The translations under genes were made by a program, and so were the position numbers. This document shows positions 1-13,402 of a DNA stretch of 64,000 nt, one piece after another (the stretch's first letter is position 1; every line of letters starts with the position of its first letter). The stretch spans positions 16,289,502-16,353,501 of the forward strand of contig CM067570.1 of NCBI GenBank assembly GCA_034336665.1, given 5' to 3'. Origin of the DNA: Luscinia megarhynchos (taxonomy: Eukaryota > Chordata > Aves > Passeriformes > Turdidae). The notes below the pieces were generated by a model. That model saw nothing but the letters and a program-made list of their open reading frames with translations, was not told the DNA's origin and did no database searches.

Positions 1-2726
1 AAAAGTACCATTAACATGTACTATGTTAATTGTACAGTTAACCCTCAAAAAACCAAAACATCTTTTTCCAAAGATAAGTTGTGAACACACAGAGTCCAAC
101 AAGACTCTGTCAACATAGAAGTCAAGCTACAATATCTCCCTAAATTTTGTCTGGTTTGTAGCACTCAGAAGAGCAGTATAAGGGCTGTTTACATCCATGA
201 TTATCCTTTAGGGGTGGATAACCAGGAGCACTCTGAGTCCAAGAGTGCTGGAGAGATTTGCAAGAAGAAATAAGAGTATGTTGTGCAAGAGGAAAATCCT
301 AGAATGTTTTAAAGAAGTAATCCTAAGGAACAGTAGTTTTTTCTGGTAATTATATGCTGACATACCATGAGATGCTGCAAGGCATTTAGGGCAAATTTCT
401 CATGTGAAGAAAAAGTTTCTTTTTGTGCTTAAAACCTGAATGATTGCAGGTTTGCTACCAAATACCAATATGCATGACCTTAATTTGTAGTAAGACTGAC
501 TTATGCAAGTGAGGTCCACCCAAGAAAGCATAGAAGATTGAGCATCTAATATCTAGGACTGGTGTGTCCTTTTAAGTATGCTATTGAACAAAGTACACTT
601 CGAAGGAGATAAGAAAAGTAGCTGTTTTAGATACAGTTTGTTCCAGGGGCAGAAATACTCGGTGGGTTTCAAAAAATATACAAAGCAAACATTTGTGTTG
701 CACGAGGACTTCAGTCTTGTTCCCTTTTCACTTCTGCAACCATTTGCTCTGGAAAGTTTCTCCTGCATGTAAATAAAGATTATGGGATTTGGTTTTCTTA
801 TGCACACGGATTAAAATTCTACAGACTCTACAGGTGTTGACACGGACCTGTTAAAGAATGCTGGCTTTATTATTTTTCCTTTTCTTAACTGAAATATCTT
901 CACTTTCCATTGCCTCACACATGCTTTTAAAAAATAATCATTACAATTATTTGTACATGCAACAAGTGAGATTCTTAAGTACCACAAAGGGCTTAGAATC
1001 TTTTTGGTCACTACCCTTATGAATTGGATGTGAAATTTGTAGGTAAGATAATCATTAGCAAAATCGGAACTGGAAGAGGTCAAATCTGACTACTACATTT
1101 TGAAAAGTCAAAGGCTTAAAGCTCTCCAGGCATTTGAGAATACCTGGCTGCTCATGCTAAGTTAAACTGCACTACCACATTTGTCAGTACTGTGTGCCAT
1201 GAAAACATGGTCTCACATCAAGGCAGAGAATGCTACAGGGAACTAAATCAGAAACTTCAGCATTCTCAAACCATCTCAAAATGCAGGTTTCTGTGCTCTC
1301 TCAGGTTCCTGCTGGTCAGATATAAAAGGTGATTGATCAGCTTCACTCAATCAGAACTTGTTAGCACTAGTTCAGCAGACCTAAGTTACTTTAGCTCTCC
1401 AAGTTCACCAGTTTAGCTTGAAAAAATGTCTGGGTTCATGGTTTAAGTGTGTGAGACTAAACAGTCCAACATTAACTAGTCAGACTGAGCGTTTTAAAAT
1501 ATGTTTTAAGTGATGCATTTTAGAAGTGCCTGCATAGCAAAGGTCAGGTAGGTACAAAAATCTGTTCAGAAGACACAGAAGCCCTTTACCTCCCATTTAA
1601 ATATTTCTCAAAATCAAACAGAGTTTGAACACTTCTAAAACCAAAATATAGTCAATTTTGTCTATTTAGTGACTGCTGAGTTCAGTAGAGTAGTAATCTT
1701 TCAGTAGACAGATTACTACTATCTTCAGCAGAATGTTTTTCTGGCTTATTGTACACTTCACTCAGAGATTTTAAGAGAAAACTCATGAAACTTTTTTAAA
1801 TTTGCAAGACAAATGATGTGTATATCTTAATTCAGGAACAATCTAGAAATGGATTATAAAAGACTGAAATAGCTGCTCTCTTGAATCAGCTCAGTGAGGA
1901 GCCATGTATTTCTTTTAACTACATTAGTGTAAAGCTGAATTTTCATCCACTTAAGCTTACGTGGTCTGTCCTTCAGAAAGTTATTCTCTTTGGCTTTTCT
2001 TAGAACTGTTCTGTGTTTCCCTAATTATAAACACATTTCTTTCTTCATGCAATATCCCTAAGTATGCAGCAACCATCATCTTGCCAAAAGCTTTCTGGCA
2101 TTTTTATTCCAGTTAGATTCCAAATCTACATTTTTCTGTGAGAAAAGCTGTAGAGAATACTGTAAACAGGATAATTATGTAGCAATACAATTTTAAATAC
2201 AACTTCCACTTGCATATTATTTTGTATGGATGGATTTTTATTTCCTAGTGAGTTGAGGAGACACAATGCTATTGTTCCTAAAGCACAGATATGTTTTCAT
2301 TAAGGTAAATTTCAAGAATTCTGTGAGATTTTAAACAGCAAGTATGAGGAAGATGAAAAGATATGCAGAATGTTGCTTACAATCATTGTAATGGTCTATC
2401 ACTGTAATCTCTAATATGTGTCAATTTTGTGTAGCCTCCTTTATCTCCCCCTGTGGAATAGTTCTGTAAAGGAGCCAGGCAATCAAAATCCCCATAAGGA
2501 ATGTAGCCTAGTTTTCTTTGTCCTTTACACATACCAGAAGCACCTCATATTAGACTTATTTTTCAGAGTTTTAGAAAATATTGATACAAATATTTTTCTG
2601 AGGTGAGTTGAATGGGAACTCAATAATTGTCAGCAACATTTGACATTTGGAATCGAAATCTCCAGTGACATGCTAGAACAGACGAAATTTTTTGCCACAA
2701 ATTTCCTGGGAGTATGTAGTACTTGT
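1..2726. other. AT-rich non-coding DNA, nothing recognised
   Basis: This stretch is AT-rich and CpG-poor, with stop codons frequent in all frames. The longest open frames are under 100 codons and show no domain, signal peptide or codon pattern I recognise. A TATA-like string lies near 1,320 but has no GC-rich or initiator context. I see no RNA gene or repeat family here. It could be intergenic or intronic. Confidence 0.6.
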
Positions 2727-2935
2727 GGAATCAGAGAATATTTTGGTTTGGAAGGGACAATTTAAAGGTCATCTATTTCAACCTCCTGCAATGAGTAAGG
2801 CCATCTTCAACTGAATTAGGTTGCTCAGAGCCCCAGGTTTTTACACTGAGGGTGATAAAACCCTGACACAGCTTGCCCAGAGAGATGGTACATGGCCCAT
2901 CCCTGGAAATATCAAACTGAAAAACTGTGAACAAA
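2727..2935 (-). mobile_element. CR1 LINE 3' fragment with inverted 5' segment
   Basis: Two adjoining pieces of the avian CR1 3' region lie here in opposite orientations. From about 2,727 to 2,840 the minus strand reads the terminal CR1 part: a 'ggggctctgagcaacct' block, then a 'gacctttaaattgtcccttcc' type block, then the degraded terminal octamers near 2,727. From about 2,845 to 2,935 the plus strand reads the part that normally lies just upstream, including 'ttgcccagagagatggt' and 'cccatccctggaaatatcaa'. Read on the minus strand the order is inverted upstream piece then 3' end, with only about ten consensus bases missing between them. That is the architecture of a 5'-inverted LINE insertion. 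The copy is truncated and has no coding capacity. The family assignment comes from remembered CR1 consensus, not from an alignment. Confidence 0.85.
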
Positions 2936-5900
2936 GTAGTCCTTCCTTACATGTCATGGAATTCAAACACAGGTGGTTTTGAGCAAAGTTTATCATGTTT
3001 TCAGCTGTTCTGTTTCCTGACCTGATCTACTTGGATCTGTGCTGCCACTCACTAGTATACATCCTCTTTTTGTTCAAGTGGGCAAATGGCATTTGCTTTT
3101 GAAGTGACATTTACTGAATGATATTCCAATCCCAGGCAGTAAGTGTCTGGAAGGTCTGTGTATAACCTAATGGTTAATACTACATTACTGGATAGCTCCT
3201 GTGTTAACTAAAAACTGCATGACTCTTGAAGGATCAAATTAGTACTCTCTTGTTTCCATTAAAGCATTCTCCAAGAGCAGTGAGTAGTTAGTTTACCTTC
3301 CCCTAAAAAAACTGTGATTATAGCCAATATTACCTATTTCTTCTGGGAAATTCAGGTTTCTACACAGGTTAACTACTACTTGCATCTTGTCAGAGAAACA
3401 CTCACAGAACTCTCCCTCATGCTGCCCAAACTAGCTGGTTATGCACAGATTTACAGCTTTAAAATTAATTTAGGTATATATATATTTATATATTCTTACT
3501 AAATTATACAGTCATTGTCCATCAGTAAACAAATTGTTCATATCAGCTTCAGAAAAAAGTTGTATTAAATTAACAAGTAGCAGAAAACCTACTAATAAGT
3601 GACTATATTCACATACAATTTTAAACAGCATCCATTCACTTTTCTTTAAGTTATATATGGTGACTAAGAGATCTCATGCTTCTTCTTGTATTCAACTTGA
3701 AGGAAGATAAATAGAATATCTAACCTCCCAGAGGAAAAAAAAAATGTTTTGTTTTGTCCAAGACATTAAATGTTGAAATACTGCAGTGACAAATGTAGTT
3801 TTATGTACAAAATTATGTAGAAATTGTTCTGGAACCACAAGCACCTCTCCAACAATACACGTATAAATGTCACAAGGATATTTTTCAAATGTTATTCAAA
3901 TGTATTCTGTTTATATGTGTATGTCAACATTCCCCAGAGAGGCAGACACAGGAATGAGGACTTGGCTCAATAGGCACAGCTGCTGTGCATAGATGGCCAC
4001 GAGAGCAGAATTTTAAAGATGAACCTAGAACAAAACTATATACTAATTCTGTCACACTGGATGAACTTTTCCTCACCACCTACCTATAAACATGAGTTCT
4101 TGTGTCACAGTTAATTGGGAGGCAGTTGGAGGGAAAGAATCAAGTGGAAACACAATATGAATACAAAATAAACTATCAAACAACTCCCTACACAGATACA
4201 GGTGAGATATAAAAGTATCAGCCATATGCAATCCAATGGATTTTACGTGACATTTCCATAACAGAGATACAAGCAACTCTTTAAATGCCGCAAAGTATAG
4301 AAAATACAATACAATGCTTCCCAATACTTAATATAAGTACTTTGCATTTAAAATGCTGTAGCTAACATGTAAGCCTTGCAAAGCAGTTTACAGACTGTTT
4401 CCAAAACTTGTCATCACTTACATATCTACTAAACTGTTCTTCTAAGTTACAGGTCTTTAAATAATACTTTCCTGAGAAGCCGCTTCAGTAAACTGGAGAA
4501 TTGAAAACTCAAGAGATCCTGATTTCCAGTTCTTTCATCTGTCTCCCACTATCATAATCAGAAATATTAAGGGCAATTTAAAAAAAAACACTCTAATCAT
4601 TGCAAGAACATACATCTTAAGCTCAATTGTTAAAACAAATACAGAGTAGAACAAATTTTAGTTATCAAGTTGGAATGGTCTACCAAAACAGATTGAGTTT
4701 TATAGACACAGTTACATTTCAAATGACAGAGAAGCAGCTATTTAAGCCATTCTTTACAATCAGCATTTCCATAACAAATAAATTTTTAATACATCTTTAA
4801 TTCTTCAATGTGTAACTTGGCTATATGGACACATAGATTATTTTTCCCAATTTGTATAATCTGTGGTATAAATACCTGGCCAAAGCAATAACAGTTTGTA
4901 ACAATATACAAACTCTCTTACACAAACATAATTTGGTTTGTTAGCTGCACTGAGAGGATTCATGTATTGAATGAATAGCAGAGGTTATTCTCAACTGGGG
5001 GCTAATTACACTGTGTATGGAGCCTAAGGAACCTGAAGTATGAAAAGATAACATCTTTAGAATTACTACAGACCTATTGAATGCACAGTTACACATTTTC
5101 AGTGAACACAGCAAGTTTCAAAGCTTATCAAGTTTTCAGTTTTCTCAGTGATACTGAGAGACCTTTGTGTATTCAAGTTTAATGCGATCAGATGAATTAG
5201 AAGTATATAGAACAATTGCTTAATATTTGCAAATATTTGAACTTCTCTTACTAGAACATATTTAAACTGCTTTCAGTTTAGTCTCCTTTACAGGTGTGGA
5301 CTGATTTTTTGGGGTGTGGATGCTTCAGGGAATGTCAAGTGTCTTCGTAAGAATGATGCTTTTCTTGTTGTGCTTGAATCTTTTGTTTGCTAAGTTGTCT
5401 TTAAGGCAGTACTGGCAAGTGAATACATTCTTTGCCCTGACCCAGAAAAGACTTATGAACACAGTTAAGTTTATGTACTGTGAGTGGCCTCATTGACTGG
5501 TGATTTAGTGTAATGCTTCACAGATTTTTTTTACTTAAGTCCCTTGAGAGGATGTAATAACACAAAACTGCCTTGCCATAACTTTCTGCTTTGAAAAGAA
5601 GCAAAAATATATGCACTTAAAACTCATACAGAGTTTATATTCAGTAGTGTAAACTTAGAAACACTTATTATGAAAACAATTGAAGTAAGCACAAAATAAC
5701 AAATAAATAAAACACGCATCTTGTACTATAGAAAATACAGTGCTTTGGCATGTGTACTTTATATTCATATACTCCCATTTCTAGGTTATCCTTTGAAGAA
5801 GGAATTATCAAAATTTCTGGCTGAAACAAGACCTAGAGGATATTGCTCTTATGAAGCAGAATGGCAACTAAGTGGAATTTCGTGTTCATTTTCTACAGAC

Positions 5901-7649
5901 CATATAAACCCCACAGGAGAAGCTTTCAGTTAGTATGCAGGAAACTATTAGTCCCTCTCCATTCAATTCTCTACACAAGAGCAGATTAGTCAGAGTAGTT
6001 TTATAGGAAAAGAGTGAATGAGACATGGCATGAGACATCATATTTCACAATAACACTCAGTAAGATAACAGAAAAGCCAACAGCCACGGGTGATTGTGGC
6101 AGTCGTGTTACTGTGCCTTGAAGTCTTTTGGAGCTGGGTTTGCCTCCAGCCCGGTAGAAATGATGATTCCATGGTCATACCTCCTACCTTTCTAGCCAAA
6201 GTCTTTGTTGGAGAACCATACAATGACAACTCTTTACTGCATTCTTTACTTCCAAGCATCCTTGTTTTTCATGCTTCTGAAACATTTTTTTTTGCCTAAA
6301 GTGGAAGAGTCTAAAAGGATCAAAAGCCTTCCTGTGCAGCCTAGCCTGGATGAGTCTCACTGCTGCATTTCCTGCACAAGATTCACTTAAATGCTTAGAA
6401 ACTGCTGGCAAATTGGTCTGAAAATGGGGAGGGGGTGTTATGCTGAGTCCACAAGAGATTTCATTTCTACGTAAATGAATAAAGAAAACTGTTAGGAACA
6501 CCAAGAGAAGCAAAAAGAAATTAAATTCCCCTACAGCTGCTTCACTGTTATTGCAGTAGTAAGACAGTATCCAGGAACTTATCAGGTCGTTGCACTGCAT
6601 GAAGGAAATGTTTGTCCTTGAATAATGCATCACCATATTTGCAGTGTTTTTGTAAACAGGCCTTCCTGCCATCATTATTTCATTGTATTCTCTGCTTTGA
6701 AAAGTAACTGATTTAAATTGCAAATGAAATATTCTTACAATATTTAAATAAAATGTACAAAAGATTTGATTCTTATTCCTGGGGAAGAATAAAGAAAACA
6801 TTTACCTGCAAACTAATACAGGAAAAAGCAACGGACTGAAAAAAATTCTCTGCATAGCCCTTTTGTTATGAAAATAAGTCTGTGGAATTAACAATATCTG
6901 CAGGAAATGTATCAAGAAGTTAATACTTGCCTTTCATTGAATCTTCTCTCTTCAAAAATACATAAAGAATTTCCTCTAAAATAGGAGAAAACTGGAAGTT
7001 AGAGACAATCAAGCTGCTAGAATGTTTCCACTACCACCAGAGATGAAGGTGATTGTGGGAGCAAAAGCACTGGGAATGGTATAAAATGAACATATATGTG
7101 ATTCAGTGAAGAGCAGAGTATGTATGGCCTGAAGATGGTAGAGAATCAGACATTACATGGACCTGTTTGACAAAGCATTTTCATCATCAAAGTAGTGTTG
7201 CACCATCTCATTCATCTTCTCCTTTCTTACTTCTTCTTCATCCTATTCCCTTCTAATCTGACATAAACGTAATTTAAACACCTTTAATTTATTATCTAAG
7301 CACCAGTACAGGTAGAGGGGAAGACATGTAATCAATTAGCAGCATGATACAGGAAGTAGCATAAGCACACTAATTCAGAGATCATTGCACCTGTGAGTTA
7401 TTTTCTGAGTGTGATGTCTGATAAAGAGGACCTGATATCAAATGATTCTTTGGAGCAATCATATTAAAACTCATGAAAATCTGTTTCAACTATTAGTGGA
7501 CAGCAAGGGTGCAACCTTTTTGCCAAAACAAATTTAGGATAGCTTCTACAAAATTATTTCTTTTATTTTGGGATTCAAATTTTCCTATTTAACAAAAAGT
7601 ATTGCATCTCGCACGTGGGATGAAAAGCCAGGGCAAGACACAATTAATA

Positions 7650-7650
<1 letters not shown>
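2936..7650. other. AT-rich non-coding DNA
   Basis: No gene is recognised. The stretch has a short TA-rich run near 3,473-3,495 and many A or T runs. One minus-strand open frame of 205 codons at 6,184-6,801 is described separately. The remaining open frames are below 90 codons. No CpG-rich segment, RNA gene or young transposable element is visible. Confidence 0.55.
6184..6801 (-). other. Unassigned 205-codon open frame, probably chance
   Basis: This is the longest uninterrupted reading frame outside the CpG island. I do not recognise the product. It contains one strongly hydrophobic run, FNFFLLLLVFLTVFFIHLRR, at about residues 94-113, which ends in basic residues as a membrane helix would. 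On the minus strand the first codons overlap a pyrimidine-rich stretch ending in 'cttccccag' near 6,779, which looks like a splice acceptor, so the apparent start codon may not be real. The downstream part (about residues 120-205) is rich in H, K, R and C with no clear pattern. The likeliest explanation is a chance frame in AT-rich DNA. A terminal exon or a gene remnant is less likely. Confidence 0.12.
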
Positions 7651-7711
<61 letters not shown>

Positions 7712-7744
7712 AATAATAATAATAATTTGCGTGTGTGTGTGTGT
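7651..7744 (+). repeat. Compound microsatellite (TGA)20-(TAA)5-(GT)7
   Basis: Positions 7,651-7,710 are exactly twenty perfect TGA units. They are followed without a break by five TAA units (7,711-7,725), a short 'tttgc' spacer and seven GT units (7,731-7,744). The sharp TGA to TAA change suggests a G-to-A variant unit that then expanded itself. In one frame the tract would encode a run of aspartates followed by asparagines, but there is no supporting gene, so I treat it as a non-coding simple repeat. Perfect trinucleotide arrays this long are usually length-polymorphic. Confidence 0.98.
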
Positions 7745-10700
7745 TCCAGAGCTTAAAGTATCAAAGTATCATTGAGAAGTTTATAAATTTTAATTTGACT
7801 CTATTGTCTTCCTGCCACCAGGCTCTCCATCCCTCCCACGGCATCCTTCTCAGCAAACGCCTTTCCTTACACCTTGTGCTATTGCACCAATATGGTCAGA
7901 AATCACACAGACCTCCAAACTCTTTGATTGAAAGATTTGAAGGAGGAGTAATAAAACAAGACTTTGACAATCTAGCTTTCAGGGCAGACATAACCTCAAA
8001 AACCCAAAGATTCCTTTTCTGTTTAACTGTCTTTAATTAGGATCAGTTAGATGATATTTACACTTTTGTCTCCTTTTTCCAGTCACACCAGTAAAAAAAC
8101 TGAAGCAAACATACTGAAAAATAGTCTTTATCTACATAGACCAATGACAATTTTCCTCAGTAAAAATGGAATATTATTGCCATACATCATTGGACATAGT
8201 TTAGTTTCTAACTTGACAGTAACAGGAATCCAAAACAAGTAATCTTGTAAAAATATTAAATATTTCCAAGTCCTCCAAATTTTCAAGATCTAATTTTGGC
8301 CCTTGTTTCTTTTTTAAGTTGTTCACTTTAACTTTTTCCTTTATTTGCAAAATCAAAAGAGTTAAAATTGTCATTTAGTACAATCCAGCTTTTAGTAAAA
8401 TCATGGCATTGAATAATTATGGCATTGTATAATTAAAATTCTTTAAAAGATTTTTAAATAATTTAATGGACACAAATTTTCTATCTCAATAAAATCAACA
8501 TTTTAGAGAGAAAATAATCCATTATTGAAAAATCTTTAGAAAAGATCTGTAAGAAACCTAAAGGAGACCTTCTGCAATAAAAGAGTCACAATTCAGTCTT
8601 TTTTTTTACATGCAAAACATGCTATCTACTTTCTATTTACATGCACTTACAAAAATGATTCCACAGAGATTTCTGGGATTTATTTATGAGCTAACAACCA
8701 ACCATATGAATAAGGACTGCGCAAAGTCAGCTCACAGTATACAAAAGCAATAAGGAGATCAGTTTGCATTATGAAAGATTTTATGCCTGCAAGATTTGAT
8801 AATTTTAAATGCTACACTATCAAAAAGATCAAGAATCTTCAGAATCCTTAAGGAGCAACTCCATCCAGTGAAGAAGAAAATTGCAAAAGAGATACAAATG
8901 GTAAGGAAGTCAAATTTGTCAGATTATTAATGTAAAGAAGATAAATTTAATTGTCTCAGGAGAATAGTTTTTGTTTTGAAGAAAACCATATATCTTTCCC
9001 TTTCAAAATGGAAGACTTAATCTACCTCCTGAGTAAAATCTCCAATCTCAACATGGCAATGCTATTTACTAGATTTTTCAAGAAGAATTCTAATATGTAC
9101 AGAAAGGCAGCATCATTATTCAAGTTGACATGAACTCCCTAGATAGCCTTTTTAATTAACCACATAAAGCAGTGCAGGAGCAGCTTCATCCTGATGCCAC
9201 AGCTCAGGATGAGCTTCTCAGTGATCTGACGTGATCTGATGTGACAAATTACTTACTAATTTTACCTTACACCCACATTAAAAAGTTTATTGTAAAAAGC
9301 CGTAACCTCTGAAAAGGGGAGGACACATAATTTTGAAAAATCTATTGAAAAATCAAAGTCAAGGTTTTTATAATCAGAAAAGCAAAATATAACACAGACC
9401 AATTAAAGTACTTGGATGCAGTTTACATCTGAGGAGAGGAAGGAGAATGACCAGGACTCAAGTGAGATAGTCCCAATAAGACTTCTCTAAGGCTTTAAAA
9501 CTGGAACCTGAACTTCGGACTCTGTATTTCCTTCTGTGCTAACTTTCATATATTTGATAAAGTACTGGTGACCTCAAGAGCCCAAGAGAACCACAGAAAC
9601 TGCCTTTATCCCGCAGAGACCTACAAAATGTATGTCCATCCTTCCTCTTCCCTCCCATCGTTTTTCTTATCTCTACTTCTATAGATGAGCCATTAGGAAT
9701 GGGGAACACATGGAACATTTTCATTTCCAATAACATGAGAGTAACATGCCTCCAGTGGAATAAATCAGTGACATGAAATAAATGCCATTGCACATTAATA
9801 CTACCAAGATTGGAATGAACAGTGGCTGGTTTGAGCTGAAACCTCACCAAGACCTAAGGGAAGCTGTCTGGCCTCTCACTGAAAGGATGGGGCCCCTCCA
9901 TTGTCAAATAAGCTTTGTCATTCAAAGCAACACAGTGGGTCTTATTTGCTAAATACTAAATATTTAGATTTGAAAAACTATTTGAAGAGTGAATGAATGT
10001 CTTCTTATGAAACAATCCATTTTCTCAGAAAAGTCACCTCACAATGACTCCTGCAACATATTCAGAGCAATTAGCTAGTAATTAAAATGAAATACAAAGT
10101 CTCTGCCTTGTATAAAATAATTCAGCAGTTTATCACCTTACTAGGACACCAGAGAAAACAAAACTTTTTGGGAATGGCCAAGATATGATGCACATAAACT
10201 AATAATTTTTCTTTCAGTTGGAGCTAGGAAGTGCGTAACACAAATTTTACAACAGCTTGGTTACAATCTTTCTAGCTTGGGTTTATATTTATTTCAAGCT
10301 CCAGTTTCCACATTTAGCCAGAATTTCGATTGGAATGCTATGAATGTAAGCTGATCAGAGACAACTGAGACACGGAAGACCACAAAAGGTTTCCATTCCC
10401 ATTTGCAGAATATTTCCCCTTAATTTGCTGATTCCTGGAACCATTCCCTAAGATGTGAGTGCCTCGAAGGTGGGTAGGTTGTGCATCACTGCCATCTTCG
10501 GTACGCAGGAGGAATCGCTGGAGTGACGGTCATTTAAATGAAACATGTTGAAATAACTCATTTAAATATAATCAGATGGTTGGAATTCGACAGCAGAATG
10601 GAACAGATTTTTCCACTGTTTGCAATGCTACAGAAATCAATAGACACAGCTTTTCTGTGCTGTATGCATATTTTAAAAAAAAATATTTGGAGATTGAAAA

Positions 10701-13340
10701 TCCTTGCACAATAAATAGGAAAATTAAAATATCTCATATCACATTGCCAAATGATGGGGTAATAGACACAAACATATTGTTCTGTAAAAAACTGCTTTAA
10801 GAAGAAAAAGTATGAATTGATTCATTTAGTCAAACAGTGCTCGAACAGATGGTGTGATTAACAACTAGTATGTTAGCCATCTCAGGAGCTTACAGAAAAA
10901 GTAAACAAATGCCTTTAAAACATATCACTTTATTCCCCAAAAGGTATTTTCATTCACTTATTAAAAAATGTGAAAATCTATATATTTATGATAGAGGCAT
11001 GAATATTTGAAATATAGCAATCAGACGTCTGGCAGCTAAAATTGTTTAAATTCCACTTTTTAATGTGGTCTTTAAATCTCGCAAGTTTTGGGTTTCACTG
11101 GCTGAACTCTCACACTGATTACAATGCATCAATATATGGAGAAAAATGTGGAGGAATGAAAATTTGTCATTCAAACTTTAATGAGTGATCTAGTACAAAT
11201 GAATCAGTATTATATGAGGAGTTGTTCAAAATAGGCCTGATTTTCATGTAAGAAATGTGTTGCAGCAATTTAACTGGGCAAATGCTCTAAAAGCAGCCTT
11301 GGGAGCGAGGTTACACATGCACAGAAAATGCATGTATTTTTTTCACCACCAGCAGGAGATGGAACCAAAAAATATTGGCTTGTGCTGTGCTTTAACAATT
11401 CTCAGGTATTCATGAAAGGCAGTATAAATGAAAGCAAACTTTCTCCCCACTCAGTTGGCTAGGACTGGGAAGAGTCTTTCTGCACTGTATTTGTGCGAAG
11501 GGTCTTGGACAGTTGCTATATATGACCTTTCTCTTCGGATCAGTTTTCAGGAAAGACATTTTGAAATGGAATAAGAAAGGAAAGAATGATGTTACTAATA
11601 GCACTGAGGAATGATGCTAGCACCATTGTGCAGCAGAATAGGAACAGAAGCAGAGTGTTTTCTCCTTACCATCGAAAAAATGCATCACATGCATGGTTGT
11701 ATTCCACAACAAATCAGGAGTCAGGTCAGAGCCAAAGGCCATAGGACCTTGCCAATGTGTTGTCAAGACCAAGCAAGGCACTGCCCAGTAAATCAAACTC
11801 AGAGCTGTGCTCATGCCATTACTCTGCTTTGTATAAAGCCTGAATAATTTGTGCTGCATTTGACCTCAATCTATCATAAATAAGTTCAACCTTAAAACAT
11901 GTACAAAATATTTGAGAAGAAAATTTCAATATGGTCTATAAACTTTATCTTGCAGCAACATATCTTTCCTCCAGTAATGAAGTTTGGTCAGCCCATGGAT
12001 GAAAAAAGAACTTAATCATATTCTTCTGATGTCTCAATTGTTCATCAAGACACCTCTTGGTTATGTTATTTATTTATTCAGCTAGAAGAAGGGAATGTGA
12101 GTGTAATTAATAGAGAAAGTTAGTCACTGCCAGCCAGTTCAGTTTATATAAACCTGGCAAAATCAGAGCCCATTAAAAAATGATTCTGCTAGCAGAAACG
12201 ATTAAAAAATTCTGAAGTAGTTACTAAAAATGTATTTGCTTGTTTGTAATGTAGCTGGCATGCGAGAGGGAAGCATATTATCAAAGCATTTGTAAAGACC
12301 TGTGTCTGACAATATTGCCTAATTCTGGCAGGGCATAGCTTAATCTAATATGTTCTCTACTGAAAAATGAGATAATTCATTTAAAGTTTCCTTGTCTTCT
12401 CTCATGGTCTTTTCCAAACCTTTCCATGAGCTAGAAGATTTGTTTCAGAAACAGCATTTCTGAAGAAATCTTTGCTGTATATAAACAGGACTAAAAGTTT
12501 TTCAGAAAAGACCAAGAGACAAAAAGTATGGAACAGTGCATTGGATTGAATTTTCATCACTTTAATTGTTTCAATTTTCACAGATTAGTTGTAAAATAGC
12601 AATGTATAGTAAACACAGAACTGACCAGAAAAATATTTCTGATTATGAGTGAAATGAGAACTTGCTGTTGTGTGATATAAAAGTGTTTGCCTAAATCTCT
12701 AAGCGCCCTCAGTAGTCTTAAGAATAAATTATTAAATAACTGACACACCAAATGCAAAGCCCCACACAATAGTCTACATTCACTGCTCGACCTTGCACAT
12801 CAGTGATGTGCAGGGATTAAAAAAAACTCATTTCAATACGTAGGCAACCAAATGCACATAGTGATAGCTCAAGCACATGTGAAGAAATCAAATGTTGGAG
12901 ATGTAAGGCACTCTACCAGCTACCAGTCCCATTAAGAAAATTTACAAATAGGATGTTCTCAGTGGATCTCAGCCTAGGTAAGGAAATAAGCATCAAATAA
13001 TTCGTGACTTTGCATGTTAAAATACACAGAGCTCTTCATTGGTACAGGTCTAATACTCTGGTTCACAGAGCTAAAATGTATTACTTTTTACCCTAAGGTA
13101 GTCTCCAAACATCAGTGATGTATCAGGACCTTACTTTAAGATGAATCGTACAAAATGGCCCAACATTCTTAGAATATGTTGGTACTAAAGTGAAAATATT
13201 GTTGTCTTGTGGGTTTGGGCATTACTATCACTTCCTGAGGTTTTAAAAAGTGGGGGAAAACTGACTTGAGAGTCGCAATTTTTCATGTATTTACCTACTA
13301 AGGAAAGCAGAGAGGTCATGTGCTTTTTTAAAAATGCATT
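7745..13340. other. AT-rich non-coding DNA
   Basis: No gene or known repeat is recognised. Open frames are all about 100 codons or less and show no domain. A small direct repeat of 'gtgatctga' with a CRE-like TGACGTGA lies at about 9,221-9,243, without other promoter signs. A purine/pyrimidine mixture and scattered A runs make up the rest. Confidence 0.55.
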
Positions 13341-13402
13341 GAAACTAGATCATCTTTAATGTCCCTTCCAACACAAATCAAACTCTTTTGTGATTCTATG
13401 AT
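13341..13402 (+). mobile_element. CR1 LINE 3'-terminal fragment
   Basis: The plus strand reads a degraded avian CR1 3' end: 'actagatcatctttaatg', then 'tcccttccaaca', then 'tgattctatgat', which is one and a half copies of the terminal octamer characteristic of CR1. Only about 60 bases of the 3' end are recognisable, as is usual for severely 5'-truncated CR1 copies. It has no coding capacity. The insertion probably predates many lineage splits, judged from the scattered mismatches, but no divergence was calculated. Confidence 0.85.

Noticed and set aside
1319..1330. TATA-like string 'gatataaaaggt'
   Set aside because: Isolated in AT-rich DNA, where such strings are common. There is no initiator, GC box or open frame downstream.
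7568..7756. Open frame encoding a run of about 20 aspartates then asparagines
   Set aside because: It is simply the translation of the TGA/TAA microsatellite. The flanking codons show no gene.
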